The notes below the pieces were generated by a model that was given only the letters and a program-made list of their open reading frames with translations, made no database searches and was not told the origin of the DNA. From contig NZ_JBHTMY010000003.1 of NCBI RefSeq assembly GCF_042679565.1, positions 372,001-436,000 on the forward strand: a stretch of DNA of 64,000 nucleotides. The letters are read 5' to 3'. The first letter of the stretch is position 1, and the number at the start of each line of letters is the position of its first letter. The translations under genes and the position numbers were made by a program. Below are positions 18,620 to 26,985 of this stretch, piece after piece. Origin of the DNA: Namhaeicola litoreus. Lineage in GTDB: Bacteria; Bacteroidota; Bacteroidia; Flavobacteriales; Flavobacteriaceae.

Positions 18620-19465
18620 TTACTGATTCGTTATTGTCACTGCATGAATACTTTTTTGCATTCCGATTGTTTCTAAGATTCCAACGATTGGACTACAATC
18701 CCGGAAATCACAACCATGTGCAATTTTTATATAATGATGGTCTGCTAGCAAATGATTAGTTGCATCAAACCCTACCCATCCTGCCTCCGGAATAAATGCT
18801 TCTACCCAGGCATGTAACTGACTCGTGTCAATAGACCCTTCACCTTGGTCCAGATATCCACTTACATATCTCGCAGGAATCTTATTTTGACGACAAACTG
18901 AAATGAAAAGATGAGCGTAATCCTGGCACACTCCTTTTTTAAGGTAGAGTACCTGTTCTATAGCCGTATTCACATCTGTGCTATTGGGTGAATATTCTAA
19001 GAGCTCAAATATAAACATATTTAGTTCCAAAAGATATTCGAGTAATATTTTTTCACTTGAATATACAGGAAACGAAATAGGAGAATGGACTGGCATTTTG
19101 GTTAGGTCTGTGGCAAGCAAAAATCTGTGATGATCAATTTTAAAATCTAAAGAATTCAATAATTCAAACTCTTGTTCTGAAGTCAAACTGCTAATAGGAA
19201 ATGGATTCTTTTTTTCTTTTTTTACAACAGCAGATAGATGAAACCAAAATTCAGAAACAGATTGTTTGGCGTAGTAATGAATCAGATCAAAACCGAAAGA
19301 ATTTTTTGAGATATGTGCATCTTGATCAATGGAACATTCTATTTCTAAGTCTTCAACGATTTGTTCAGCATTCGAAAAGGGAATCACTAATAACTGAAAA
19401 TTTGCTTTTTTTACAGGAGCGTTATAAGTAGTTTTAATTTGGTAGACAAGCTTATATACTTCCAT
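18620..19465 (-). CDS. Transglutaminase-like cysteine peptidase family protein of the Anbu operon
   Basis: 281 residues. An N-terminal beta-rich region of the bacterial transglutaminase type (about 1-150) precedes the catalytic core with Cys180 (KKGVCQDYAHLF), His218 (QLHAWVEAF) and Asp234 (GFDATNH). YVSGYL between Cys and His is conserved. It contains the transglutaminase half only, without DUF2126, unlike the larger protein on the opposite strand. The family may act as peptidase or amide-bond former; which is not known. Its start overlaps the alpha-E stop by 1 base (TAATG) and Anbu follows after 2 bp. Confidence 0.9.
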   Translation of the reverse strand: MEVYKLVYQIKTTYNAPVKKANFQLLVIPFSNAEQIVEDLEIECSIDQDAHISKNSFGFDLIHYYAKQSVSEFWFHLSAVVKKEKKNPFPISSLTSEQEFELLNSLDFKIDHHRFLLATDLTKMPVHSPISFPVYSSEKILLEYLLELNMFIFELLEYSPNSTDVNTAIEQVLYLKKGVCQDYAHLFISVCRQNKIPARYVSGYLDQGEGSIDTSQLHAWVEAFIPEAGWVGFDATNHLLADHHYIKIAHGCDFRDCSPIVGILETIGMQKSIHAVTITNQ

Positions 19466-20403
19466 TAGTAGCTAAGGTATTTCTTTTCAATTTCAGAACT
19501 AATAATGGTTATTTTTTCTTGTGTATCGTTGAGTAGTCCGTAAATATCATCTTTATAATCATCGTAAGTAAGATAGTTGTACTGCTCATTAATTTTACCA
19601 ATTTTAAAACTGATAGAATTCGGATTTGCACTTTCATTTCGGCTGAGCTTTTTGATGTACTTTCTTATTCCGTTTAATGAAAAAGCGATGGATCTTGGGC
19701 AATTAGGGTTGACAATTAAAAATTCAAGCACCTGTTTACAATTAGGTGTTTTGGCATATAACTTCCTATTCATATCAAATGATTCGGTACAGCGAAGTAG
19801 GGTTGTCCATTCAAAACTGAGTTCGGTAACCGCAATGCCAGATTGCTCTATTTTGTATATATCATGTAACTTCGCATTGATGATCCTAATAATTTGTAAA
19901 ACTCTTTCGATGTACATACCTAAAAGAATTACAGCCCATTCTTCATCATGTAAGAGTGAATCATAAATTTTAACACGTAAAATAGAAGCCTGATCTAAAA
20001 CCATCTGCGAGAATTCATAAAAGCCCGTAGTTAGATACTTTTCAACGGGATAATCATTCACGAGGTGGTAAAATCTATTGAGATTTTCCCATAATCCTGT
20101 TGAAATGGCATTTCTTGCCCCCCTTGCATTTTCTCTTGCAAAAGTAATATTACTCAATATCGAGTTAGAATTATCGGGATCCAGACCTACTTTATATAAG
20201 ACATCTTCTTCTTTTTTATATTCCATATCAAAGATACCGGCCATATAAAGCATAGAATCTAGAACGAATTTTCTATCATACGTTTCCAGAATGGGTGCGT
20301 CCAATGAGGAAAAATAGATCTCGCGACTGTATCTTGCAATATGTTCGGCTCTTTCAATATAGCGCCCCATCCAATATAAATTATTTGCTACTCTTGATAA
20401 CAT
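19465..20403 (-). CDS. Alpha-E domain protein (DUF403)
   Basis: 312 residues, all-helical in appearance. The opening MLSRVANNLYWMGRYIERAE is the signature of the alpha-E family. The conserved RxxAR and ER pairs recur, for example YIERAEHIARYSRE and MYIERVLQIIRIINA. The family is nearly always adjacent to a circularly permuted ATP-grasp gene and has been predicted to work with it in peptide synthesis or modification; no biochemical activity is assigned. It lies 24 bp after the ATP-grasp gene and overlaps the transglutaminase start. Confidence 0.92.
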   Translation of the reverse strand: MLSRVANNLYWMGRYIERAEHIARYSREIYFSSLDAPILETYDRKFVLDSMLYMAGIFDMEYKKEEDVLYKVGLDPDNSNSILSNITFARENARGARNAISTGLWENLNRFYHLVNDYPVEKYLTTGFYEFSQMVLDQASILRVKIYDSLLHDEEWAVILLGMYIERVLQIIRIINAKLHDIYKIEQSGIAVTELSFEWTTLLRCTESFDMNRKLYAKTPNCKQVLEFLIVNPNCPRSIAFSLNGIRKYIKKLSRNESANPNSISFKIGKINEQYNYLTYDDYKDDIYGLLNDTQEKITIISSEIEKKYLSY

Positions 20404-20427
20404 AGTTTTCTTTTTGAAATAAAATTG

Positions 20428-21891
20428 CTAATCTAATACCCAAGTGTCTTTTGACCCTCCACCTTGCGAAGAATTGACAATGAGGTTTCCTCTTTTTAGT
20501 GCGACCCTTGTTAAACCTCCTTTTAATGTGTAGTTTTTATTTTTCCCCATTAAACTAAAAGTTCTCAAATCTATATGCCGGGGTTCAAATTCTTTTGTTT
20601 CTTCTACGAATGTAGGATGCACCGAAAGACTCATGATTGGTTGGGCAATATATTTTCGTCGATCAGATTTTATTCTGGTTTTAACTTCTTCTATTTCCTC
20701 TTTGGTCAATCTGGTTCCAATAGAAATCCCATAGCCTCCGGATTCATCTACAGGTTTTACCACTAGTTTATTTACGTTTTCGAGTACATATTTAAAATCA
20801 CTGTCTTTTTCGCAATGATAGGTTTGCACGTTATTCAAAATAGGTTCTTCTCCCAGATAATATTTAATGATATCGGGTACATAGTGATACACAGCTTTGT
20901 CATCGGCTACCCCTGTACCCGGTGCGTTAGCCAACGTTACATTTCCGGCACGATAAGCACTCATGACACCAGGAATGCCTAGCATAGAATCTTTTCTGAA
21001 TACCAAAGGATCAATAAATTCATCGTCAACACGACGGTAGATCACATCTACTTTTTTAGGACCATAAATCGTTTTCATATAGACGATGTCTTTTTCTACA
21101 AAAAGATCTCTTCCTTCTACCAGGGTAACGCCCATTTTTTGAGCCAGAAAGGAATGTTCGAAATAAGCAGAATTGTACATGCCCGGTGTAACAACTACTA
21201 CCGTAGGATTATCTGTATTCTTTGGTTTTACGGTTTTTAGTATTTCCAATAACTCTTCCGGATATTGATAGACTGTTTTCGTTTTTAACTTGTTAAACAG
21301 ATCAAAGAACGATTTTTTTAATGCCATTCTGTTAGATAGAACATAACTCACACCAGATGGGCATCTTAAATTATCCTCTAAAATATAATACTCGCCATCT
21401 GAGTGTTTAATAAGGTCTGTGCCAGAAATATGTGTGTATATTCCTCCCTCTGGTCTAAAACCTTCCATTTCTTTCAAATAATTCTTTGATGAAAAAATAA
21501 GGTCGGCAGGGACAATTTTATCTTTTAAAATCTTTTTATCGTGATAGATATCGTCTAAAAAAAGGTTGATCGCTTTGTTTCTTTGAATCACTCCTGTTTC
21601 AAGTTTATTCCATTCTTCATTTGGTATGATCCTAGGGAAGAGGTCAAAAGGGAAAATGCGTTCATCAGCTTTTTTGTTTTCGTTGTATACAGCAAATGTG
21701 ATACCTTGATTAAAAAATGCAGTTTTAACCTCGTTATTAATTCTTTCAAAATCAACAAGACTAAATTTCTTAAATCGATCCAAAACATTTTCATAATGAG
21801 AAAATGGTTCATGTTCCATTTTGAAGACCTCATCAAAATGTCCCACATCCATCCTATATAGATCTAATATTTTTTTACTTTTCTCATTCAT
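20428..21891 (-). CDS. Circularly permuted type 2 ATP-grasp protein (DUF404/DUF407)
   Basis: 487 residues, standard length. Recognisable blocks are GITFAVYNE, FPFDLFPRIIP, YILEDNLRCPSGVSYVLSNR, VVVTPGMYNSAYFEHSFLA, YRRVDDEFIDPL and KLVVKPVDESGGYG, which form the ATP-grasp core in permuted order. Such enzymes activate a carboxylate with ATP and join it to an amine, so this is the likely bond-forming enzyme of the Anbu locus; the substrate is unknown. It is the first gene of the four-gene minus-strand operon. No exact TAnnTTTG element was found upstream, but a 13-bp direct repeat lies there. Confidence 0.92.
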   Translation of the reverse strand: MNEKSKKILDLYRMDVGHFDEVFKMEHEPFSHYENVLDRFKKFSLVDFERINNEVKTAFFNQGITFAVYNENKKADERIFPFDLFPRIIPNEEWNKLETGVIQRNKAINLFLDDIYHDKKILKDKIVPADLIFSSKNYLKEMEGFRPEGGIYTHISGTDLIKHSDGEYYILEDNLRCPSGVSYVLSNRMALKKSFFDLFNKLKTKTVYQYPEELLEILKTVKPKNTDNPTVVVVTPGMYNSAYFEHSFLAQKMGVTLVEGRDLFVEKDIVYMKTIYGPKKVDVIYRRVDDEFIDPLVFRKDSMLGIPGVMSAYRAGNVTLANAPGTGVADDKAVYHYVPDIIKYYLGEEPILNNVQTYHCEKDSDFKYVLENVNKLVVKPVDESGGYGISIGTRLTKEEIEEVKTRIKSDRRKYIAQPIMSLSVHPTFVEETKEFEPRHIDLRTFSLMGKNKNYTLKGGLTRVALKRGNLIVNSSQGGGSKDTWVLD

Positions 21892-21928
21892 ATGCTTAAA
21901 TAATTTGAACTATTATCTTTGGAAATAA

Positions 21929-22051
21929 TGTATAAAAATATCGTTTTTTATATATAAATTATGATTGAATAACTAAAAATAGGGGGTGTAAACAAATAAA
22001 TGCTAAATAATTAATGGCAACCCCTGTAAATTATGTGGTGTATAAAAATAT
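21929..22051. repeat. 13-bp direct repeat upstream of the ATP-grasp/Anbu operon
   Basis: TGTATAAAAATAT occurs at 21929-21941 and exactly again at 22039-22051, spaced 110 bp, in the 274-bp gap before the operon. It may be a regulator site or part of an AT-rich promoter; no known operator matches. Confidence 0.45.
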
Positions 22052-22165
22052 GATTCATATTTGGTGAAAATAGAAATTTACTAGTTCGCTTATTAAATCC
22101 ATTGTTTTACTAACTTAATGAAAGTAATGAATTATCGTTTAGAATAGAACATAGTGGCTTATAAA

Positions 22166-22939
22166 TTACTTTCTAGGCTGAGTATTTCTGCCCTTTGCTT
22201 GTTTTTCTTTATTTCGAACATAAATCAATTTATGCCTGCTTTTGGCACTTTCTCTTTGCTCTATGTCAAATTGATCTATAGATTTGATAAGCGGTGTAAG
22301 CTTTTGAAAACCAAAATTCCTGGGATCAAAGTTGGGTTGCTTCTTTTGCAATAAACTACCTACATCGCCTAAAAAAGCCCAGCCGTCATCATCCGACAGG
22401 TCGTTGATAGAAGTCGCAATCAAGTTGATGTCTTTTTGGGTGATCTTATCCACCGTGTTTTTGTCGGATTCTTTTTGACCTCCCGATTCACTCACCTTCG
22501 ATTGATTTCGCAAGATCTCCACATAAATAAATTTATCGCAGGCCACAATAAAAGGGTTGGGTGTTTTCTTTTCTCCTATGCCGATCACTTGCATTCCGGC
22601 TTCTCTCAGTCGGGTGGCCAGCCTTGTAAAATCGCTATCGCTAGACACAATACAAAAGCCGTTTACTTTTTCAGAATACAGAATGTCCATCGCATCAATG
22701 ATCATGGCAGAGTCTGTGGCGTTCTTTCCGGAGGTGTAACCGTATTGTTGAATGGGAGTAATGGCATTTTCTAACAAAAGTTGTTTCCATTTAGATAAAT
22801 GCGGCTTGGTCCAGTCTCCATAAATTCTTTTGATGGTGGGATTACCGTATTTGGCAATTTCTTCCATCATTTCTTTGATACAATCAGAAGGGATGTTATC
22901 GCCATCAATTAAGACAGCAAGGTTTAGGTTGTTTTCCAT
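22166..22939 (-). CDS. NYN (LabA/DUF88-like) RNase-fold protein with C-terminal OST-HTH/LOTUS domain
   Basis: 257 residues. Residues 1-145 form a NYN domain with the metal-binding aspartates visible: LAVLIDGDNIP, ATDSAMIIDAMDILY and CIVSSDSDFTRLA. This is the PIN-like RNase fold found in LabA and MARF1-type proteins. Residues about 170-240 resemble an OST-HTH/LOTUS RNA-binding domain (LIATSINDLSDDDGWAFLGD...FGFQKLTPLI). The pairing predicts an RNA-directed nuclease or RNA-binding regulator in the cytoplasm; target unknown. It lies upstream of the Anbu operon on the same strand but is separated by 274 bp. Confidence 0.85.
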   Translation of the reverse strand: MENNLNLAVLIDGDNIPSDCIKEMMEEIAKYGNPTIKRIYGDWTKPHLSKWKQLLLENAITPIQQYGYTSGKNATDSAMIIDAMDILYSEKVNGFCIVSSDSDFTRLATRLREAGMQVIGIGEKKTPNPFIVACDKFIYVEILRNQSKVSESGGQKESDKNTVDKITQKDINLIATSINDLSDDDGWAFLGDVGSLLQKKQPNFDPRNFGFQKLTPLIKSIDQFDIEQRESAKSRHKLIYVRNKEKQAKGRNTQPRK

Positions 22940-23206
22940 GAGGTTTTTCTAAGTTTCGAAATTACGTAAATTTTAGCTTGCCTTTCTATTCGTCTGAGAA
23001 ATTCTTAAAAGCCTAAAAGAGATAAAGTTTTTATGTACTTCTAAGGTACTTTACAAATGCAGCGATAAAAAAAACGATCCAATCATGAGAATACTAAGAA
23101 ATTACAGGTTCATCTACTTTTTTTTAACCTATTGAACAATATTAAGAGAACACCCGAAAAAAGATATACGTAGGCGGATATATATGATTTAACTTATTCA
23201 TGTATA

Positions 23207-23272
23207 CATAACAAAAGGTCATGAAGTTAAAAAATATTTGATTCTCGATACAAATTTCACTTATTTGTTATG
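23207..23272. repeat. Inverted repeat with attC-like ends
   Basis: CATAACAAA at 23207-23215 and its exact reverse complement TTTGTTATG at 23264-23272, 48 bases apart. The arms look like integron attC outer boxes (TAACAA ... TTGTTATG), but inner boxes pair poorly and no integrase or cassette array is in the window, so the attC reading is weak. Confidence 0.35.
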
Positions 23273-23436
23273 CGTAAAATCCACTCGAATTGAAAAAATT
23301 CACAAACAGACTGTTGGCAGAAGCGTCCTTGTCAGCTCGAGTGATGCCAAACATTGAATAATATCGAGCGCTGATGAAGTAAGTTGCAATGCTACTTATT
23401 ATATAGCACAACCTATTATAATAACAAAAGTTGATT

Positions 23437-23524
23437 GAGATACCTTTGTCGGTAAATCGAGATACCTTGGTCAAATATTCGAGATACCTTTGTCAAAAAT
23501 TTGAGATAGGTATGTCAATTTCAT
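23437..23524. repeat. Four tandem 22-bp repeats
   Basis: Copies start at 23437, 23459, 23481 and 23503, each beginning GAGATA and sharing the core GAGATACCTTTGTCAA; the last copy is the most divergent (GAGATAGGTATGTCAA). Read on the other strand they give TTGACAAAGGTATCTC units. Multiple short repeats of this size occur at the ends of IS21-type elements, but no such element is present here. Confidence 0.75.
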
Positions 23525-23543
23525 CTTTGAAATTGCTTGATAA

Positions 23544-24731
23544 TTAAAATCGAATTGTTTTATTAAAACGATGATCTAATTGAATTCTGAGACCCATGGT
23601 AACTACATCGTCATTTTTAATACCCAAAGAATTATAGCCCTCGGCAAGTCTTACCTCGGCATAAAAGTAAGCGATATGGAAGGGTTTATATTCCATGCCA
23701 AGAATAAAATTTTTCACACCAAATTTATCACTGATCACCTTCTTGTCATAGGGTCCGCGAATATCTTCTGTGTCTGGATCGTAGTAGTTATAGCCTGCCA
23801 AAAAAGCAAACTCTTCCCATCTATATTTGCTGAAAATTTCGAATCCCTTGGCATCAAAAACAACCGTAGGAAAAACCTCCCCGGCATCAGGAACAATAAT
23901 AAACCCCTCGGTCAGATCACCATTGCTTTGGTTAGAAAAGACAATACCGAGATCTAAATTCTTTGACCGATAGGATATACCTCCGCTATAAAAAGTGGGA
24001 TTGTCATCAAGGCCTAATACATTACTTTGTTCAATAAGTCTATCATTAAAAAACGACTTATTGAAGGCTGCGCCGACTTTAAGACCTTTTAAAATTTCAT
24101 ATTGTGCACTCAAGCCAATACCATCTACCCACTCATTGTTCAAGGTTGTTCTTGCCTGAGCCTGAATTCCAAAGGCAAAATTGCCGATGATATTCCTATA
24201 AATCACAGATTGATCTGCTCGTCCTGTTCCCAGACCGCCTCCATCTGTCCCGGCCGTATAGGTAGCCGAACCCTGCCCTCCAAATACATTAAAATTATCT
24301 GTGTACGAAGTTACGTCATAATAAACACTCCATTGTTTTCCGAAAGAAAGCGTTCCCCACTTGCCAAAATCAACTCCTAAATATCCCAATCTGGAAGAAA
24401 AGACTTGGTTGACCTGATCTCTTTCAGCAATGATAAATCCGCCTGCAGAATTTCCATCCGCATTGAACTGTGAATTGCTCTTAAACAAATTCATACCTAA
24501 TTCTATGCCCGTGAAAAATGCATATCCATTTTTGTTAACCCTCATCTGAAAACCTATGCGCGATGCATTTTCCTGAAACTCTACCTCCTTATTATAAAAG
24601 GCAAAATGCCCTCTAAAGCTACCATAAGGTATGATGGTCAGTTCCACGGAGTCTAGCGGTTTTTCCTCTGTTTGGGCTACAGCAGTGTGCAGAAAAAAAA
24701 GTATTGAAATCCATAGTATAAAAAGTCTCAT
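23544..24731 (-). CDS. Outer-membrane porin (Gram-negative porin type)
   Basis: 395 residues from the ATG at 24731, which begins a good signal peptide (MRLFILWISILFFLHTAVAQ); an upstream in-frame extension of 24 codons has no such sense and is not used. The mature chain is a beta-barrel with alternating strands, such as GYLGVDFGKWGTLSFGKQWSV, a block characteristic of trimeric general porins (FGxxxxGRQ-like). It ends in an aromatic residue (TIRF), as porins do. It probably admits small solutes through the outer membrane. It lies downstream of the dnaK terminator and is probably transcribed alone. Confidence 0.8.
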   Translation of the reverse strand: MRLFILWISILFFLHTAVAQTEEKPLDSVELTIIPYGSFRGHFAFYNKEVEFQENASRIGFQMRVNKNGYAFFTGIELGMNLFKSNSQFNADGNSAGGFIIAERDQVNQVFSSRLGYLGVDFGKWGTLSFGKQWSVYYDVTSYTDNFNVFGGQGSATYTAGTDGGGLGTGRADQSVIYRNIIGNFAFGIQAQARTTLNNEWVDGIGLSAQYEILKGLKVGAAFNKSFFNDRLIEQSNVLGLDDNPTFYSGGISYRSKNLDLGIVFSNQSNGDLTEGFIIVPDAGEVFPTVVFDAKGFEIFSKYRWEEFAFLAGYNYYDPDTEDIRGPYDKKVISDKFGVKNFILGMEYKPFHIAYFYAEVRLAEGYNSLGIKNDDVVTMGLRIQLDHRFNKTIRF

Positions 24732-24810
24732 AAGCAATAAGTTGTGGTATAAGCTGCTACGGTAAAAATACGAGAAAATAGTTGAAGAGACAATTGATAA
24801 CAATTAACAA

Positions 24811-24845
24811 AAAAAAAACGCTCAGGTAAACCCGAGCGTTTTTCA
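24811..24845 (-). terminator. Terminator of dnaK
   Basis: AACGCTC / GAGCGTT stem with a short loop, read on the minus strand with a run of T after it, about 20 bases past the dnaK stop. Confidence 0.8.
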
Positions 24846-24863
24846 TGATATCTATTTTGATGC

Positions 24864-26762
24864 TTATTTTACTTCTTCAAAATCTACATCTTCCACATCA
24901 TCTTGGCCACCTGCATTAGCGGGTTCTTCTTGAGGTGCACCTGTTGGTTCACCGGCTCCTTGTTGTGCTTTGTACATTTCTTCAGAAGCTACTTTCCAAG
25001 CCTCATTAATTTTCTCCATGGCTGTGTCTATCTGCGCGATGTCTTTAGACTCATGTGCCTTTTTCAACTCTGCCAAGGCAGCTTCGATAGGCTCTTTTTT
25101 ATCTGCAGATAATTTATCGCCGAATTCTTTTAACTGACTCTCAGTTTGGAAGATCATAGAGTCAGCTCCGTTGATCTTATCAGCAATTTCTCTGGCTTTC
25201 TTATCAGATTCAGCATTTGCCTCAGCATCAGCTTTCATTTTCTTGATCTCATCTTCAGACAATCCTGATGAAGCTTCAATTCTGATGTTGTGTTCTTTGC
25301 CTGTTCCTTTATCTTTGGCCGATACATTGATGATACCGTTCGCGTCAATGTCAAAAGTAACTTCGATCTGAGGTACGCCTCTCGGTGCAGGTGGAATACC
25401 GTCTAAATGGAATCTACCAATGGTCTTGTTATCTGCGGCCATGGCTCTTTCACCTTGCAACACATGAATTTCTACAGAAGGCTGGTTGTCGGCAGCCGTA
25501 GAGAATACCTGTGATTTTTTAGTCGGGATGGTTGTGTTAGACTCAATTAATTTGGTCATCACATTACCCATGGTTTCGATACCTAAAGAAAGAGGAGTAA
25601 CGTCTAATAAAAGAACATCTTTTACATCTCCGGTTAATACACCTCCTTGAATGGCAGCACCAATCGCTACAACTTCATCCGGGTTTACACCTTTTGAAGG
25701 TTTTTTACCAAAGAATTTTTCTACTTCTTCCTGGATTCTAGGCATACGTGTAGAACCACCCACCAAGATTACTTCGTCTATATCAGAAGTACTCAAATCA
25801 GCATCTTTTAATGCGGCGCTTACCGGAGCCATCGATCTTTTGATCAAAGAATCAGATAGTTTTTCGAAATGAGATCTGGTCAATGTTTTTACCAAGTGCT
25901 TAGGACCTGAAGCGGTTGCAGTCACATAAGGTAAATTGATTTCTGTTTGTGTACTAGAAGACAATTCAATTTTTGCCTTTTCAGCAGCTTCTTTCAATCT
26001 TTGTAAAGCCATCGGATCTTTTCTCAAGTCGATACCTTCTTCTTTATTGAATTCTTCAGCTAACCAGTCTATAATTACTTGGTCAAAGTCATCACCACCT
26101 AAGTGTGTATCTCCGTTTGTAGAAAGTACTTCAAAAACACCGTCGCCAATTTCTAAGATAGAGATATCAAAAGTACCTCCACCTAAATCGTATACGGCAA
26201 TTTTCTTGTCGTGACCAGATTTGTCTAAACCATAAGCTAAGGCAGCAGCAGTAGGCTCATTGATGATCCTGCTAATTTTTAATCCGGCAATTTCTCCGGC
26301 TTCTTTTGTTGCTTGTCTTTGTGCATCATTAAAGTATGCCGGAACAGTAACAACAGCTTCTTTTACTTCGTGGCCCAAATAATCTTCAGCAGTCTTTTTC
26401 ATTTTCTGCAAGATCATGGCAGATATCTCTTGAGGCGTGTACAAACGACCGTCAATATCTACCCTTGGTGTATCATTATCTCCTTTTACAACAGTATAAG
26501 GTACTCTTTCAGCTTCTTTTTTACATTCTGAGTATTTATTACCCATGAATCTTTTGATAGAGTATATAGTCTTTTTTGGATTGGTAACAGCCTGACGTTT
26601 TGCAGGATCACCAACCTTGCGTTCTCCACCTTCTACAAATGCTACGATAGAGGGTGTAGTTCTTTTTCCTTCAGCGTTAGGAATTACTACCGGTTCACTT
26701 CCTTCCATCACAGAAACACATGAGTTGGTTGTTCCTAAGTCTATTCCAATTATTTTACTCAT
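24864..26762 (-). CDS. dnaK: Chaperone DnaK (Hsp70)
   Basis: 632 residues, complete. The N-terminal ATPase has IGIDLGTTNSCVSVMEG, the phosphate-2 block VYDLGGGTFDISILE and ILVGGSTRMPRIQ. It is followed by the VLLLDVTPLSLGIET linker, the substrate-binding domain and a C-terminal tail ending DVEDVDFEEVK. It folds and refolds proteins in the cytoplasm with DnaJ and GrpE, neither of which lies in the window. It stands alone, with its own promoter and terminator. No CIRCE-type inverted repeat was seen upstream. Confidence 0.98.
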   Translation of the reverse strand: MSKIIGIDLGTTNSCVSVMEGSEPVVIPNAEGKRTTPSIVAFVEGGERKVGDPAKRQAVTNPKKTIYSIKRFMGNKYSECKKEAERVPYTVVKGDNDTPRVDIDGRLYTPQEISAMILQKMKKTAEDYLGHEVKEAVVTVPAYFNDAQRQATKEAGEIAGLKISRIINEPTAAALAYGLDKSGHDKKIAVYDLGGGTFDISILEIGDGVFEVLSTNGDTHLGGDDFDQVIIDWLAEEFNKEEGIDLRKDPMALQRLKEAAEKAKIELSSSTQTEINLPYVTATASGPKHLVKTLTRSHFEKLSDSLIKRSMAPVSAALKDADLSTSDIDEVILVGGSTRMPRIQEEVEKFFGKKPSKGVNPDEVVAIGAAIQGGVLTGDVKDVLLLDVTPLSLGIETMGNVMTKLIESNTTIPTKKSQVFSTAADNQPSVEIHVLQGERAMAADNKTIGRFHLDGIPPAPRGVPQIEVTFDIDANGIINVSAKDKGTGKEHNIRIEASSGLSEDEIKKMKADAEANAESDKKAREIADKINGADSMIFQTESQLKEFGDKLSADKKEPIEAALAELKKAHESKDIAQIDTAMEKINEAWKVASEEMYKAQQGAGEPTGAPQEEPANAGGQDDVEDVDFEEVK

Positions 26763-26787
26763 AATTATATATTTTTTATTAGTTGTT

Positions 26788-26814
26788 CAAAATTATTTTC
26801 TCTGCTTAAGTCAA
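26788..26814 (-). promoter_or_regulatory. Promoter of dnaK
   Basis: On the minus strand TTG (26814-26812), a 16-base spacer and TAATTTTG (26795-26788) match the Bacteroidota vegetative promoter; the leader to the ATG is about 20 bases. It looks like a housekeeping promoter. Confidence 0.6.
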
Positions 26815-26985
26815 TCTTTGTGCCATTCGGAAATTAGTGGGGTTTTGGCATGTTTTTCTATATTCTTATGTCAGGCTGTCAGTTTATGCCTGATTTTCAA
26901 GACAATTCAACATGAAATGTTTTTTCTATGACAATGATTTTTTATTCGTTCTACATTTTGCGAACTTTGCCGAAAATTAGATGTT

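Larger units (their letters stand above)
22940..23543. other. 604-bp gene-poor region with repeats, possible mobile-element scar
   Basis: No convincing gene. A 68-codon minus-strand frame at 23268-23474 begins inside the tandem repeats and lacks family features. The stretch holds a 9-bp inverted repeat (23207-23272) and four 22-bp tandem repeats (23437-23524), listed separately. The two flanking genes are intact. A decayed insertion or cassette is a possible origin; no transposase or integrase fragment is recognisable. Confidence 0.5.

Noticed and set aside
23268..23474. 68-codon minus-strand ORF in the repeat region
   Set aside because: Its N-terminal codons are the 22-bp repeats themselves, it has no recognisable domain, and codon use does not look like the neighbours.
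25936..26214. Plus-strand ORFs opposite dnaK and other conserved genes (for example in guaA and ffh)
   Set aside because: They are antisense shadows of strongly conserved coding sequence, with Ser/Ile/Phe-rich translations.
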